64,000 bases of DNA, taken from Bimastos eiseni. Its lineage: Eukaryota; Annelida; Clitellata; Crassiclitellata; Lumbricidae. The notes below the pieces were generated by a model, which did not search any database, was not told the origin of the DNA, and saw nothing but the letters and a program-made list of their open reading frames with translations. Position numbers and translations under genes: made by a program. The stretch spans positions 50,204,842-50,268,841 of the forward strand of contig OY365806.1 in assembly GCA_959347315.1 (NCBI GenBank). Reading direction: 5' to 3'. Of the stretch, positions 36,521-51,454 are shown in pieces; within the stretch, counting starts at the first letter, position 1, and each line of letters begins with the position of its first letter.

Positions 36521-36560
<40 letters not shown>

Positions 36561-36949
36561 GGTGTGTATACTGTATAGGCCTGTATGTGTGTGTAGGATA
36601 GTAGGTGTTTGTGCATGTATGTGTGTGTGTCTGTGTGTGCCTGTGTGTGTAGGTGTGCATGTGTGTGTGTGTGCATCAAATGCTGACCAATCGATTCAGA
36701 ATTTGTCTTTTATTGTGTTAGTGAAATGGTTGCTCTGTTTCTACATGAAACAAGTACTTAACGTATAGCGCATGCTGTCTAATGTAAAAACGTGTGAATT
36801 CTAAGCTATAAAACTACACCAGAGATCTAGACCAGCTTAGCACTAGCACTATGTGACTATGTCGGATACAGTGTGCAAAGAACCAGGACGTCGGTCAGTT
36901 TCAGTGCCATGGTTGAGCTTCAGAAAGAGGAATAGAAGAGAGTCAGAAC
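35011..36949. other. Unassigned DNA
   Basis: No recognisable gene or element. (GT)n runs at about 36522-36560 and 36590-36674. Frames at 35977-36174 and 36205-36420 show no domain. Confidence 0.45.
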
Positions 36950-37305
36950 AGACCCAGCTTTAGACATTTGGCGGCCCGAGGCAAAGCTACATTTTGGCAG
37001 CCCACTGCCCCATAATATTGCTCCAGCGATTAAAATGACGTCATTATCTCTTTTTTATTTTGGGGAGTTTTTTAGCATTTTTCACTTAAGTGTTAATATT
37101 AAATATTAATATAATGATTATATGAATTAACCAGTCAGTCAACGAAGAAATAATTATGATCAATGGTTTGATGATTATTTATAAAGTTGTTATTTTTAAT
37201 AAGAATAAAAAATAAGCCAACATTGCTTCATTTATAGATTTGAAAAAATTATATTAATTTTGCAAAATAGGCGGCCCCTAAAAACCCGTGAGCCTAGTTT
37301 ACATA
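36950..37305. mobile_element. Possible decayed hAT-type MITE
   Basis: The left end cagacccagctttagacatt then ggcggcccgaggcaaag, and the right part ggcggcccctaaaaacccgtg, resemble the inverted ends of a widespread hAT MITE type that begins CAGGGCCGGNTTTAG and carries GCGGCCC near each end. The right terminus is not found, and the interior is AT-rich with no coding. Tentative. Confidence 0.35.
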
Positions 37306-39322
37306 AAAGACCAACTGGCTCTACGGGCGAGGAGAGTATGGTGTTGAAACTTTTAGACTTCATGAATGTGTAGACTCTGGGGGCAGTTTCAGTTTTCAGA
37401 ACGGGAGGCAAAAGCCCATGGACACCTGGGTGCTAATTGATTGATATTGATGGGCTGATTGATTGATTGATTGCATTATTGATTCAGTTATTGAATGTTG
37501 TTGTGCCTCTGCCACGCTTGAGCTGCCTCGGGCATGGAATTGTTAATATAATTTAAGACTTGAAAAGTATCATTTTTTCATAAAGTTATTTTGTTCGTTA
37601 ATAGATTTGAGTGACAAATGTTATCTGTACCACAAACCAGTATCTACAGAGACTTTTAAACGAGCAATAATTACTTTAACCTTTTAACAGTGTTTAGATG
37701 AGTATGTAAACGAATAGGCCCATGGCACCGCAAACCAGTTTCTTGCATTGAACATTTTCCATATAAATAAAAATCTCGTAGCAATTAGAAAAGTCTGAAT
37801 AAATTCTGATGAATGAAGAATCAAGGTCTTCGCCAGTTCACTTCCGTCTTCTGATTTCTTTTCTGATATGACCATTGCATGAGAAAGAGGGAGGAATAGC
37901 GGAGGGTGCGGCTGTTTTCTGTCGGAAGGCAGTTTGCAGCGCCGTCATCGATCATTTGAAACTTGCCATTTTGCGCATACCATATACCTTAATAAAGTGA
38001 CGACTGGTCCAGCGAGCCCAAGGGCCGCCGTCGCCGCCGCCCTCCTATGACAGTAATCCCTGCCAATCAGGTACGGATAGGACGGCGTCTCTCTAATTTC
38101 CCATCGTTATCAATCATCTCCGGAATAGTTACTGCCAAGATTAGCATAATATCTGACAGTTTTATGTAGCGCCAGTAGACACTCGGCTCTAGGAAAACAG
38201 ATGATTATCTTCGAGCTTGGAGCAAGGATATGTAGGCCTATCAGATGTTTGCATATATATCCGTAACCTGAGCGCAGACGACCAAACGGCAAAAGAAATC
38301 AGAAATCGTGGTGCATTGAAGTTCAGAGTATTAAAAGGGAACGACGGGGTCACCGTGTAGTCCGTTACTATCTATCTCTCACTCAACCTCAGTGTGGCTC
38401 TCTGTCTCTTTAGCTTCGTGCATGTTCCATTTCCTCTTTCACGATTATTTTCTCTTTCTCTCGCTTTAAATCTTGCTTTGCTTCTCCTTCTGTCCGAAGG
38501 AGCTATGAAATGATCTTTGAGCGTCGGGTTCCGTAGAGTGTTTAGATCTAACGAGCTTTGATTTTTTTAACGACCAAACATGGTGTGGCCACTAGCGCCG
38601 CTTTCGCCGTAGACGTTCTAACGGGTTTCGGATCAGCTGAGCAGCACCCGCGGAACACGGCGACCAAATCGATAAAATCTCCCGTAGACATTGAGTGTAG
38701 CCTAGGCCTACTGCGTCTTTTGCAGCACGCTGCGTTGAGCCCCAATCTACGAAAGAGTTTTCGACAAAAGCTTCATATCGAAAGACGGGTCTTGCAGTTA
38801 CACTCCGTCCATCCATCTGTCAGTCAGCCAACCAGACTTAGTTCGCTCAAGAAATCAGCAGAAGCAGCTGCCTGCGTGGAAGGGTTTGATGTTCGGTTGT
38901 AAACGTTAAACCCATGCATATACCATGATAATACATGTGATCATTAGCCAACTGCATCGTTCAAGGGTTATTTGATCAGTAAGAGAAATTGTCTCTCTCC
39001 TATTTCTCTTTGTTTGCGTCTATGATCCGCATATGTTTACAGAAGCAGACTATGGCTTGTCGTCTGTGTTTTGTCTTTTGGATTTGAATATGCATTAGAT
39101 GATTAGCATGGGCGTCATTGTATACGCGATTGGTTGACCTCTTACAACTGTGGTCAAATGGTGGTTAGTGTTGCTCTTGTGGCCTGTGAAAAGGCAGATT
39201 GCATGCAAAGAGTAGAAAAGTGCATTCTGAAAACACGATGCTTTGGATAGAATCCACGAGACTCCAGAGACTAGAATGTACATTGTACACAGACCATGTA
39301 GGATCTGCAGTCTAAATCAGAT
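37306..39322. other. Unassigned DNA
   Basis: A GC-richer stretch at about 37900-38060 and another at about 38550-38900. The latter is open on both strands (114 codons plus from 38558; 74 codons minus), but I recognise no family, and both-strand openness is expected from base composition. No RNA gene found. Confidence 0.4.
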
Positions 39323-39465
39323 AAGTACGTACGTACATACGTACGTACATACATACATACATACATACATACATACATACATACATACATACACACATAC
39401 ATACATACATACATACACACACACATACATACATACATAGATATGATAATATATACATACATACT
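39323..39465. repeat. (ACAT)n microsatellite leading into the satellite
   Basis: ACAT and ACGT tetramers, then ACAC-interrupted ACAT. It grades into the TGATCA satellite and shares its ACATACAT spacer, so the satellite probably grew out of this tetranucleotide. Confidence 0.9.
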
Positions 39466-42400
39466 TGCATCTGATAATACATACATCTGATCATATATGC
39501 ATACATCTGATCATACATACATCTGATCATACATACATCTGATCATACATACATACATCTGATCATACATACATCAGATCATACATGCATACATCTGATC
39601 ATACATACATACATCTGATCATACATACATCCGATCATACCTACATACATCTGATCATACATACATCTGATCATACATACATACATCTGATCATACATAC
39701 ATCTGATCATACATACATACATCTGATCATACATACATACATCTGATTATACAAACATACATCTGATCATACATACATACATCTGATCATACATAGATCT
39801 GATCATACATAGATCTGATCATACATACATCAGAACATACATACATACATCTGATCATACATACATCTGATCATACATACATACATCTGACCATACATAC
39901 ATCAGATCATACATACATCAGATCATACATACATACATCTGATCATGCATACATCTGATCATACATACATACATCTGATCATACATACATCTGATCATAC
40001 ATACATACATCTGATCATACATACATACATCTGATTATACATACATCTGATCATACATACATACATCTGATCATACATACATCAGATCATACATACATCA
40101 GATCATACATACATACATCTGATCATACATACATCTGATCATACATACATACATCTGATCATACATACATCAGATCATACATGCATACATCTGATCATAC
40201 ATACATCTGATCATACATACATACATCTGATCATACATACATCCGATCATACATACATACATCTGATCATACATACATCTGATCATACATACATACATCT
40301 GATCATACATACATCTGATCATACATACATACATCTGATCATACATACATACATCTGATTATACAAACATACATCTGATCATACATACATACATCTGATC
40401 ATACATAGATCTGATCATACATAGATCTGATCATACATACATCAGAACATACATACATACATCTGATCATACATACATCTGATCATACATACATACATCT
40501 GACCATACATACATCAGATCATACATACATCAGATCATACATACATACATCTGATCATGCATACATCTGATCATACATACATACATCTGATCATACATAC
40601 ATCTGATCATACATACATACATCTGATCATACGTACATCTGATCATACATGCATACATCTGATCATACATACATCTGATCATACAGACATACATCTGATC
40701 ATACATACATACATCTGATTATACAAACATACATCTGATCATACATGCATACATCTGATCATCATAGATCTGATCATGCATACATCAGATCATACATGCA
40801 TATATCTGATCATACATACATACATTTGATCATACATACATCAGATCATACATACATACATCTGATCATACATACATACATCTGATCATACATACATACA
40901 TCTGATCATACATGCATACATCAGATCATACATGCATCAGATCATACAGACATCAGATCATACATACATACATCTGATCATACACACATACATCTGATCA
41001 TACATACGTCCGATCATACATACATACATCTGATCATACATACATCTGATCATACATACATACATCTGATCATACATCTGATCATACAGACATCCGATCA
41101 TACATACATACATCTGATCATACATACATCCGATCATACATACATACATCTGATCATACATACATCTGATCATACATACATACATCTGATCATACATACA
41201 TCTGATCATACAGACATACATCTGATCATACATAGATCTGATCATGCATACATCAGATCATACATACATACATCTGTTCATACATGCATCAGATCATACA
41301 TACATCTGATCACACATACATACATCTGATCAAACATACATACATTTGATCATACATACATCAGATCATACATACATACATCTCATCATACATACATCAG
41401 ACCATACATACATACATCTGATCAAAAATACATACATCTGATCATACATACATATGATCATACATACATCAAATCATACATACATTAGATCATACATACA
41501 TACATCTGATCATACATACATCTGATCATACAGATATACATCTGATCATAGATGCATACATCTGATCATACATACATACATCTGACCATACATACATACA
41601 TTTGATCATACATACATACGTCTGATCATACATACATACATCTGATCATACATACATCTGATCATACATACATACATCTGATCATACATACATACATCTG
41701 ATTATACATACATCTGATCATACATACATACATCTGATCATACATACATCAGATCATACATACATCAGATCATACATACATACATCTGATCATGCATACA
41801 TCTGATCATACATACATACATCTGATCATACATACATCTGATCATACATACATACATCTGATCATACGTACATCTGATCATACATGCATACATCTGATCA
41901 TCCATGCATCTGATCATACAGACATACATCTGATCATACATACATACATCTGATTATAGAAACATACATCTGATCATAAATACATACATCTGATCATACA
42001 TATATCTGATCATGCATACATCAGATCATACATGCATACATCTGATCATACATGCATCAGATCATACATACATCTGATCATACATACATACATCTGATCA
42101 AACATACATACATTTGATCATACATACATCAGATCATACATACATACATCTGATCATACATACATACATCTGATCATACATGCATACATCTGATCATACA
42201 TACGTCCGATCATACATACATACATCTGATCATACATACATCTGATCATACATACATACATCTGATCATACATACATCTGATCATACAGACATCCGATCA
42301 TACATACATACATCTGATCATACATACATCAGATCATTCATGCATACATCTGATCATACATACATACATCTGATCATACATACATACATCTGTTCATACA

Positions 42401-45400
42401 TACATCTGATCATACATACATACATCTGATCATACATACATCTGATCATACAGACATACATCTGATCATACATACATACATCTGATCATACATAGATCTG
42501 ATCATACATACATCAGAACATACATACATACATCAGATCATACATACATCAGATCATACATACATACATATGATCATGCATACATCTGATCATACATACA
42601 TACATCTGATCATACATACATCTGATCATACAGACATACATCTGATCATACATACATACATCTGATTATACAAACATACATCTGATCATACATACATACA
42701 TCTGATCATACATAGATCTGATCATGCATACATCAGATCATACATACATACATCTGTTCATACATGCATCAGATCATACATACATCTGATCATACAGACA
42801 TACATCTGATCATACATACATACATCTGATTATACAAACATACATCTGATCATACATACATACATCTGATCATATATAGATCTGATCATGCATACATCAG
42901 ATCATACATACATACATCTGTTCATACATGCATCAGATCATACATACATCTGATCATACATACATACATCTGATCAAACATACATACATTTGATCATACA
43001 TACATCAGATCATACATACATACATCTCATCATACATACATCAGACCATACATACATACATCTGATCAAACATACATACATCTGATCATACATACATATG
43101 ATCATACATACATCAAATCATACATACATCAGATCATACATACATACATCTGATCATACATACATCTGATCATACAGATATACATCTGATCATAGATGCA
43201 TACATCTGATCATACATACTAACATCTGACCATACATACATACATTTGATCATACATACATACGTCTGATCATACATACATACATCTGATCATACATACA
43301 TCTGATCATACATACATACATCTGATCATACATACATACATCTGATTATACATACATCTGATCATACATACATACATCTGATCATACATACATATGATCA
43401 TACATACATACGTCTGATCATACATACATACATCTCATCATACATACATCTGATCATACATACATACATCTGATCATACATAGATACATCTGATTATACA
43501 TACATCTGATCATACATACATACGTCTGATCATACACACATACATCTGATCATACATACATTTGATCATACATACATATATCTAATCGTTCATACATCTG
43601 ATCATACATACACCTGATCATACGTACATCTGATCATACATACATCTGATCATACATACATCTGATCATACATACATCTGATCGTACATACATCTGATCA
43701 TACATACATCTGATCATACATACATCTGATCATACATACATCTGATCATACTTACATCTGATCATATATACATCTGATCATACATACACCTGATCATACG
43801 TACATCTGATCATACATACATCTGATCATACATACATCTTATCATACATACATCTGATCGTACATACATCTGATCATACATACATCTGATCATACATACA
43901 TCTGATCATACATACATCTGATCATACTTACATCTGATCATATATACATCTGATCATATATACATCTGATCATACTTACATCTGATCATACATACATCTG
44001 ATCATACATACATCTGATCATACATACATCTGATCATACTTACATTTGATCATACATACATCTGATCATACTTACATCTGATCATACATACATCTGATCA
44101 TACATACATCTGATCATACTTACATCTGATCATACATACACCTGATCATACGTACATCTGATCATACATACATCTGATCATACATACATCTGATCATACA
44201 TACATCTGATCGTACATACATCTGATCATACATACATCTGATCGTACATACATCTGATCATACATACATCTGATCATACTTACATCTGATCATACATACA
44301 TCTGATCATATATACATCTGATCATACTTACATCTGATCATATATACATCTGATCATACATACATCTGATCGTACATACATCTGATCATACATACATCTG
44401 ATCATACATACATCTGATCGTACATACATCTGATCATACATACATCTGATCATACATACATCTGATCATACTTACATCTGATCATACATACATCTGATCA
44501 TACTTACATCTGATCATACATACATCTGATCATACTTACATCTGATCATACATACATCTGATCATACATACATCTGATCATACTTACATCTGATCATACA
44601 TACATCTGATCATACATACATCTGATCATACATACATCTGATCATACATACATCTGATCATACATACATCTGATCGTACATACATCTGATCATACATACA
44701 TTTGATCATACATACATCTGATCATACTTACATCTGATCATACATACATCTGATCATACATACATCTGATCATACTTACATCTGATCATACATACACCTG
44801 ATCATACGTACATCTGATCATACATACATCTGATCATACATACATCTGATCATACATACATCTGATCGTACATACACCTGATCATACATACATCTGATCG
44901 TACATACATCTGATCATACATACATCTGATCATACATACATCTGATCATACATACATCTGATCATACATACATCTGATCATACATACATCTGATCATACA
45001 TACATCTGATCATACATACATCTGATCATACATACATCTGATCATACATACATCTGATCATACTTACATCTGATCATACATACATCTGATCATATATACA
45101 TCTGATCATACTTACATCTGATCATATATACATCTGATCATACATACATCTGATCGTACATACATCTGATCATACATACATCTGATCATACATACATCTG
45201 ATCGTACATACATCTGATCATACATACATCTGATCATACATACATCTGATCATATATACATCTGATCATACATACATCTGATCGTACATACATCTGATCA
45301 TACATACATCTGATCATACATACATCTGATCGTACATACATCTGATCATACATACATCTGATCATACATACATCTGATCATACTTACATCTGATCATACA

Positions 45401-46003
45401 TACATCTGATCATACTTACATTTGATCATACATACATCTGATCATACTTACATCTGATCATACATACATCTGATCATACATACATCTGATCGTACATACA
45501 TCTGATCATACATACATTTGATCATACATACATCTGATCATACTTACATCTGATCATACATACATCTGATCATACATACATCTGATCATACTTACATCTG
45601 ATCATACATACACCTGATCATACGTACATCTGATCATACATACATCTGATCATACATACATCTGATCATACATACATCTGATCGTACATACATCTGATCA
45701 TACATACATCTGATCGTACATACATCTGATCATACATACATCTGATCGTACATACATCTGATCATACATACATCTGATCATACATACATCTGATCATACA
45801 TACATCTGATCATACATACATCTGATCATACATACATCTGATCATACATACATCTGATCATACATACATCTGATCATACATACATCTGATCATACATACA
45901 TCTGATCATACTTACATCTGATCATACATACATCTGATCATATATACATCTGATCATACGTACATCTGATCATACATAGATATGATAGTATATACATCTG
46001 ATA
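39466..46003. repeat. 6.5-kb TGATCA satellite, 16/20-bp units with higher-order structure
   Basis: Several hundred units of acatctgatcatacat, with or without an extra acat. From the left edge to about 43560 the 16-bp and 20-bp forms alternate, giving a 36-bp composite. From about 43560 to the end it is almost purely 16-bp. Each unit carries the palindrome TGATCA. Rare variants mark longer duplications: a catagatctg doublet and an atctgattatacaaac variant both recur 612 bases apart (39788/40400 and 39741/40353). Another variant cluster recurs near 41233, 42713 and 42877. The minus-strand frame MIRCMYDQMYVC is repeat-derived. Confidence 0.95.
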
Positions 46004-47844
46004 CTTGAGACCATACATACACACACATAATATTATTCATATTTATTAATCAGGATGATGTTGTGAGTCTAGCTTCTATAAGTCATCGACGTCTGAATGG
46101 TCCTGATTGACCGTCTGAACTGACCACAGATTGACAGATCGACTGGACGACACAACTGGTTGACCATCATCATCGTCCAGCATTCTTCTGATTGGCAATC
46201 ATTTCTGCAGAAATTGAAGCGAGTCTGTCACAGTCGGTCTCTGCGCCGCCGTCGTATACACCCGTCCGGCGGACTCGACGCAGCGCATGAGTTGAGGGGA
46301 TGCCCCTTCGCACTCCACAGTGACGATGAATTAATAATCAGTTGGGGAACAGCAATTGGGGATATCGGCGAAATCTCCGGACGATTCGCTCAGACGAATC
46401 TGTCTGCAATGATAAACACCTATTGTCAATGGATGCGTTTTAGTTAAGGACGTAGCCCTACAATCATCATGACACTTTTTACAATGCTACATCTAGAGTG
46501 TTTAACACAGTTCATGCAATTTAGTGACCAGACAGAAATAGTTCGTGTGGTTTGGGGAAAAATCAATCCCTTATACTTTTAAGTGATAAGCATGTATTGA
46601 AATTGTCTTGGAAACCAATGCTTAAGGGATAAAACGTGCCATCGGTGTAATTTGTAGCGACTTCGTTTTCTTAGCTGCTCCCATATAAAGAGGGCAGTGG
46701 TCCAGTGGTAGGAATAACCTTCCGTCTCTGATGTTGGTGTACAGTTCAATTATGCATTTCATAGGGAGTTCAATTGAGGGGTTCTAGTAAAACAGACATC
46801 TCTTAGTATAATAATTATTTCTATGGTAAATGTAAAGTATTTTAAAGCTCCTCTCTACATAGATACTTTACCCTTAGCAGATTGCTAGCTTTCAGCAGTT
46901 GTCAGTTATTCTGTCAGTTATTTGGGTCACACGTCGACGTGACTGCTTTTAAGTGCCATGTGATCAGTCGTCAACTGTGGTTTAAGTGGACGAAATTGAT
47001 TCTCTTGCTACTCTGACTTTTTCACACTATAAGAATCAAGTTAGTGGATTTAGTGGATGCTATGGTGTTAATCACACTTAGGTAACCTTGACGACAGTTG
47101 TCATGGAATCAGTCACATGTGACTACTCTCATAGTAATCTCCATTTAGACAGTCATCAAAAGGACTTCAATTAACACACTTCAGGTTTGAACAACATAGC
47201 GAACAATGGCGATCAACATTTGCTCTCAAGAGGTTCCTAGATGGTACTTGATAGATAGCTAGCCATTTAGTCAATGACAGTGGGACGAATTACGTACTGG
47301 AGTAGGTTGGAGCTGGGCATCCCAATTGCTAAGTGTGACAGAGGCCCATCTCGTTTTGGTTACCATCAGGCGAGAACTGTGTGTGCTATCTTTCGACTTT
47401 TTCTATTTGTGGCATTGGACGACAGACGCTATGGTCTATTGCAAGGGTTGGGTGGATTTCCAAGAAGGGAAGAAAGGGTGATGATGCACTTGCATCAGTG
47501 TATTCTGATGTTTGTTTGATAGGGGAAATCAGTGTAATTATCAACAGAGCTACGAGATAACTGAAGAGGCCGTTCGATATTAGCAGACTGGCCAAAGCGA
47601 CATCTAATTTCCTGTTCCATCCTTCTTTATTGTGATGTGTCCTCTTGTTGTTGCCAGTGCTTTGGCCAGCGCTGCAATCTAGCAATGCTGTGACTGAGGT
47701 TAGTGCTGAAAAAGACCAGTCATTATTATGAGAAGAAGAGCGACGTTTTAGAAGAGCAGAAGTGTTATTAGAAGTGGAGCATTATTTGGGGTGCATTGTC
47801 GATGGACAAGCAATGTGATTGGAAGAAATGCAGTGTTATGAGAA
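46004..47844. other. Unassigned DNA
   Basis: The frame at 46160-46447 (95 codons) has no recognisable domain. Two perfect palindromes occur: CACGTCGACGTG at 46930-46941 and AGTCACATGTGACT at 47111-47124. A tRNA-like string, gcagtggtccagtggtagg near 46694, has no B box. Confidence 0.4.
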
Positions 47845-48010
47845 GCAAAGTAATCAGAACACTCGACATGTAATGCTGAAGATGTGGGTTCGCGCCTCAT
47901 CCGATTCAGATACTGTGTAGGGATCTTGAGCAAGTCCTTTGCACACAGAGATTATTGCTCTGTGTTATCAATGCTCTATTATACGGTTGCTTGCACTTTT
48001 AGCTTTGGAA
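47845..48010 (+). mobile_element. Decayed family-1 SINE fragment
   Basis: Contains a B-box-like gggttcgcgcctcatccg followed by actgtgtagggatcttgagc and aagtcctttgcacac, matching the body of the SINE at 9739-9992. The 3' tail is missing or unrecognisable. Confidence 0.65.
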
Positions 48011-50902
48011 GTAACAAAAACTGTTTTATTTGTATTATATTTCTAAAGAACATGTGTTGTTATAATTATTGAGGAAGACCAGAAAAGTAAATACATTTAT
48101 ATAGAGACATTTTGTTATTTATAGAGATGTTATTGGAAGTACAGAAATGTTATTTAATACAGAGAACTTTAGAAAGTCCTTAAATCACAGCCTACCATTT
48201 TCATTATCCTGTTGTTAATAGGTCATCATTGGTGGGTTGTTTGGGTGTGTAATTTCTGGATTACAATTATTATCAATAGGCCTGTCACCTGCAATGAGCC
48301 GCACATAAAGAGGCTAAATAAGAGTCAGATGACTCTTTTGAACTTAGCAATAATAATATTATATCATCTTAGAGTATGGTCAATAGTTGTTACACACACT
48401 GATGAATTAGTGAGTGTCGTGACTGGTTCCCATGTGATCCTAAGTAATCCTCTGTCCATCTCATTGTGTTAGCGCTGTTTATGATGTTCATTGTCTTGCC
48501 TAATGAGAATTAATGACTATTGTAGCTATAGAACACTGATGAAAAAACAGCTCTGACATATCAATAACCTAATTTACCCAGGTGTATAGCAAAAGTGTCT
48601 GATCCTCACACTAGCAATTAAACCTTGAATCATGATAATCATCTATCTGCTTGAACTGCCCATTCCTATCTGACTATCATCCTCTAGTTACTGCCACTAT
48701 GGAGTCCATATTGAGGAATCTGACATGGGTTCCATTTAATGGAGATGTCCATCTCAACTACTGGATTGGGTTTAATAACTAGCTAATCGAATACTTCGGC
48801 AGGTGGACATACTTCTGTCCTGGACAACTGGACTTATCAACTGATGTAATATATCACTCTATATTCTTAACTAAGTGAGTTTGAGATAACTGTGAAGAGG
48901 AACGGAGGAATGCATGACTGCAATTGTAAAAGTGCAGTCAGATGATGGGTTGGCCATTGTAACAAATTGTAGTTAGCCAGTTGTAGCAATTGTGGTCTTA
49001 AAGAGATATAAGAACTTGGTTTATGTGGTGTATCATACCTTAATCAGATCGTTGATTAGGTCTCGATCAAAATTTGAAGAATATAGTTGTCTTGTAACTG
49101 GTTTAGCACTGCATTGGTTTCCCAGTCACCTTAGTGTTAAGCATACAGTTATTTGTTGTGAACAGTATTTTATCGAAATGCTCTTTGGTTATGACATCAG
49201 GTCTGCATCACTTCCAAGAATATGTCTCTCTGAAAAGAGATACGAAGTGCGATACTTGTACGCTTGATGTCTGCTTTGCTTACATGATTGTGCAATCGTG
49301 AGATCACGAGACTGTTAAGAAATAAGCCTTGTCATCATCTCCAGACTCCTGTGCATGTCAGCATCTATCCCGATTGTTGACAGCCGTCTCTGTCATTTAG
49401 GTGAATTATTTTGTCTAAATTCAGTCATTGATACATCCTAACAAGTGTGGCGTACTGCTGTTACTGAGTCTTGGTATCTGAATTATTTCACTGAGGATTT
49501 TCTGCATTTTGGACGGTTTTTGTTGCCTGCTTTGCCACTTAGAGCTTGAGGGTGACACGTTTCCAACGGACAGTAGAGCCTCAGCACCATGGACAGTCTT
49601 ACAGACCTACCTCTGTTTAGCATCCACGTTGGGTAACTTTGGACCTGTGTAAGCAAGAGCCAGGAAAGACAGTCTTTGTGGAGTGTCATCAACCACCAAT
49701 AACAAAATGTCTCCACTGTCAACTATTTGACAGATGACGAATACCTGTCCTATGTGTATCTGGTGGTTCTAAAAATATCCTGGTGCCGAGTCGTCTTCTA
49801 TCTGCTAGGGATGCTGGACGATGAGACAACAGATAAGATCGCCCATTGTCCTTCCTCGTGTTCCTCAATTCTACCTGCTTCAGCAACTCTGATCTTGCTC
49901 TCAGCTGTCAACTCCACTTGAGGATCTGTTCGATTGGCTCTGTGCAAGTGTGTATGTGTGTGTGCGCGTGCGTATGGGTGTGTGTGTGTGCATGTGAGTG
50001 TGTGTGTGTGTGTGTAGGTATGTTCATGTGCTAAAAAATAGCAAGTTTAGTTTCATTGTCATCTGCACATTTACCTTTCACTAGCACAATTAGGAGCATT
50101 CAAAAACCGTCATAGGCCTTCAGAGTTAATACTGCCAAGTATAATGGCTGAATGAAGTATATAATTGGATCTCTGTGCCTTGACTTGTCTGTCCTTCACA
50201 GCCAAAGCCTACAATATCCTATGAAACCTTACCCTACCTTAGTTTGTGTGAAGGAGAAGCATGGCATGCTTTGTTGAAACCCTTTAAGAGACTTCCTCTG
50301 GTGCAGAAAAAGACTGCTTTGGTTAGATTTGTCGTACGAGATCGTTTTTTTTCAATGCCTCCGTGAGTTTGTTTGGCTTCGTAACTCGGGAGGTCCGGTC
50401 TTGTATTTAATCTCGTTTTGGGGCTGAGTTATGCCTCTGGTTAGTGAAAGGGTCCTCCGTCTGCGATTGAAAAGGGGTAAACAGATCCATATATAACTTC
50501 CGGCGGTTAATTGAACCAAGTATTAGGTTCTGCAGAATTTCACGACCAGAACGTTATGCTTTCTGAACATTTATATAGTACCTTATACGGCCAGTTGAGC
50601 TAAGCTAAGGCATTAGACAGAGACAGACAGACAGATTGACAGAAACAGGCAGAGGGAGAGAGAAAGAAGCAGAAAGGCAGAAAATAGGTGAGAAAGATAT
50701 AGAGACAATGGACAGAGTCAGTAGATCAATAATGGTGGATTTCTAAATACAGAGTGAATGAAAGACAGACAGAGACAATAATTAGTGGCTGTAGAAAATT
50801 GTTGAAGTAGTATTTAAGATAGAACATAGATGCATACTGATCCTTACCGCATGACTATTTCAAAACTATTTAGCTAGTATCCTTCACAACCAATTGTATT
50901 AT
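48011..50902. other. Unassigned DNA
   Basis: No gene recognised. (GT)n at about 49948-50015 and CAGA-rich sequence at about 50615-50775. Near 50565 ttatatagtaccttatacgg resembles an inverted LINE tail without protein support. Confidence 0.45.
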
Positions 50903-51165
50903 ATTGTGTGGCACAGTGGTCAGTTCAAAAGATGTTGGAAGAAGGGCAATATCAAATTTCATAATAACTTCATAATAATTTCATAATTACTGAGTGAGCG
51001 GGTTCGACCCTCGTCCGAGGCATCAGTCACTGTGTGGGGACCTTGAGCAAGTCCTTCGCGCACAATTGCTCTGCAGTACAACTGCAATTGCGCCGTCGAG
51101 GCGTGTGCACTTCTGAGCAAAAGATGTTGGAAGAAGGGCGATATCAAATTTCATAATAAATAAAT
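50903..51165 (+). mobile_element. Rearranged family-1 SINE, head-tail-body-tail
   Basis: The first part (50903-50990) joins an A-box-like tggcacagtggtcag directly to aaaagatgttggaagaaggg and the tail, skipping the whole body. The second part (about 50990-51165) starts at the B box (gggttcgaccctcg) and runs through the full body to a second tail, atatcaaatttcataat. The two tails are nearly identical, so a local duplication or template switch during insertion is likely. Confidence 0.8.
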
Positions 51166-51454
51166 CAATTATCAGTGTTCGTTACATATAATTATCGAAA
51201 GGCTTGAAGTTCTCTAATGTTGTAACCATCTGTAGTTCTTGTGAACATTGAGTAAGAGCAACTCTTCAAAGGGTCATTGGATCGAAATCATAAGCTCCAA
51301 ATTTCTGAAGTGTCGCCTAAAGCAAAGCGCAGGGCACCTGCTGTTACATCACCATTGGGGCTGTCTGAGGGTTGTTCCTAGGTATGAGTCCAGATATTAG
51401 AGGGTCAGACGATACAGGGTACGTGTAGCTTGTTTTAAGGTACATGTCGTTTAG
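51166..51454. other. No gene seen
   Basis: Unremarkable sequence between the SINE and the LINE remnant. Confidence 0.4.

Noticed and set aside
38548..38902. Host exon open on both strands
   Set aside because: 114 and 74 codon frames exist, but no domain, splice-site pair or strand preference could be seen.
39466..46003. CRISPR-like array (regular repeats and spacers)
   Set aside because: The spacers are not unique: the array is a 16/20-bp satellite with no non-repeat spacer sequence, in animal DNA with no cas genes.
46690..46760. tRNA-derived SINE head
   Set aside because: Only gtccagtggtagg matches an A box; the B-box position reads acagttcaatt and no body or tail follows.
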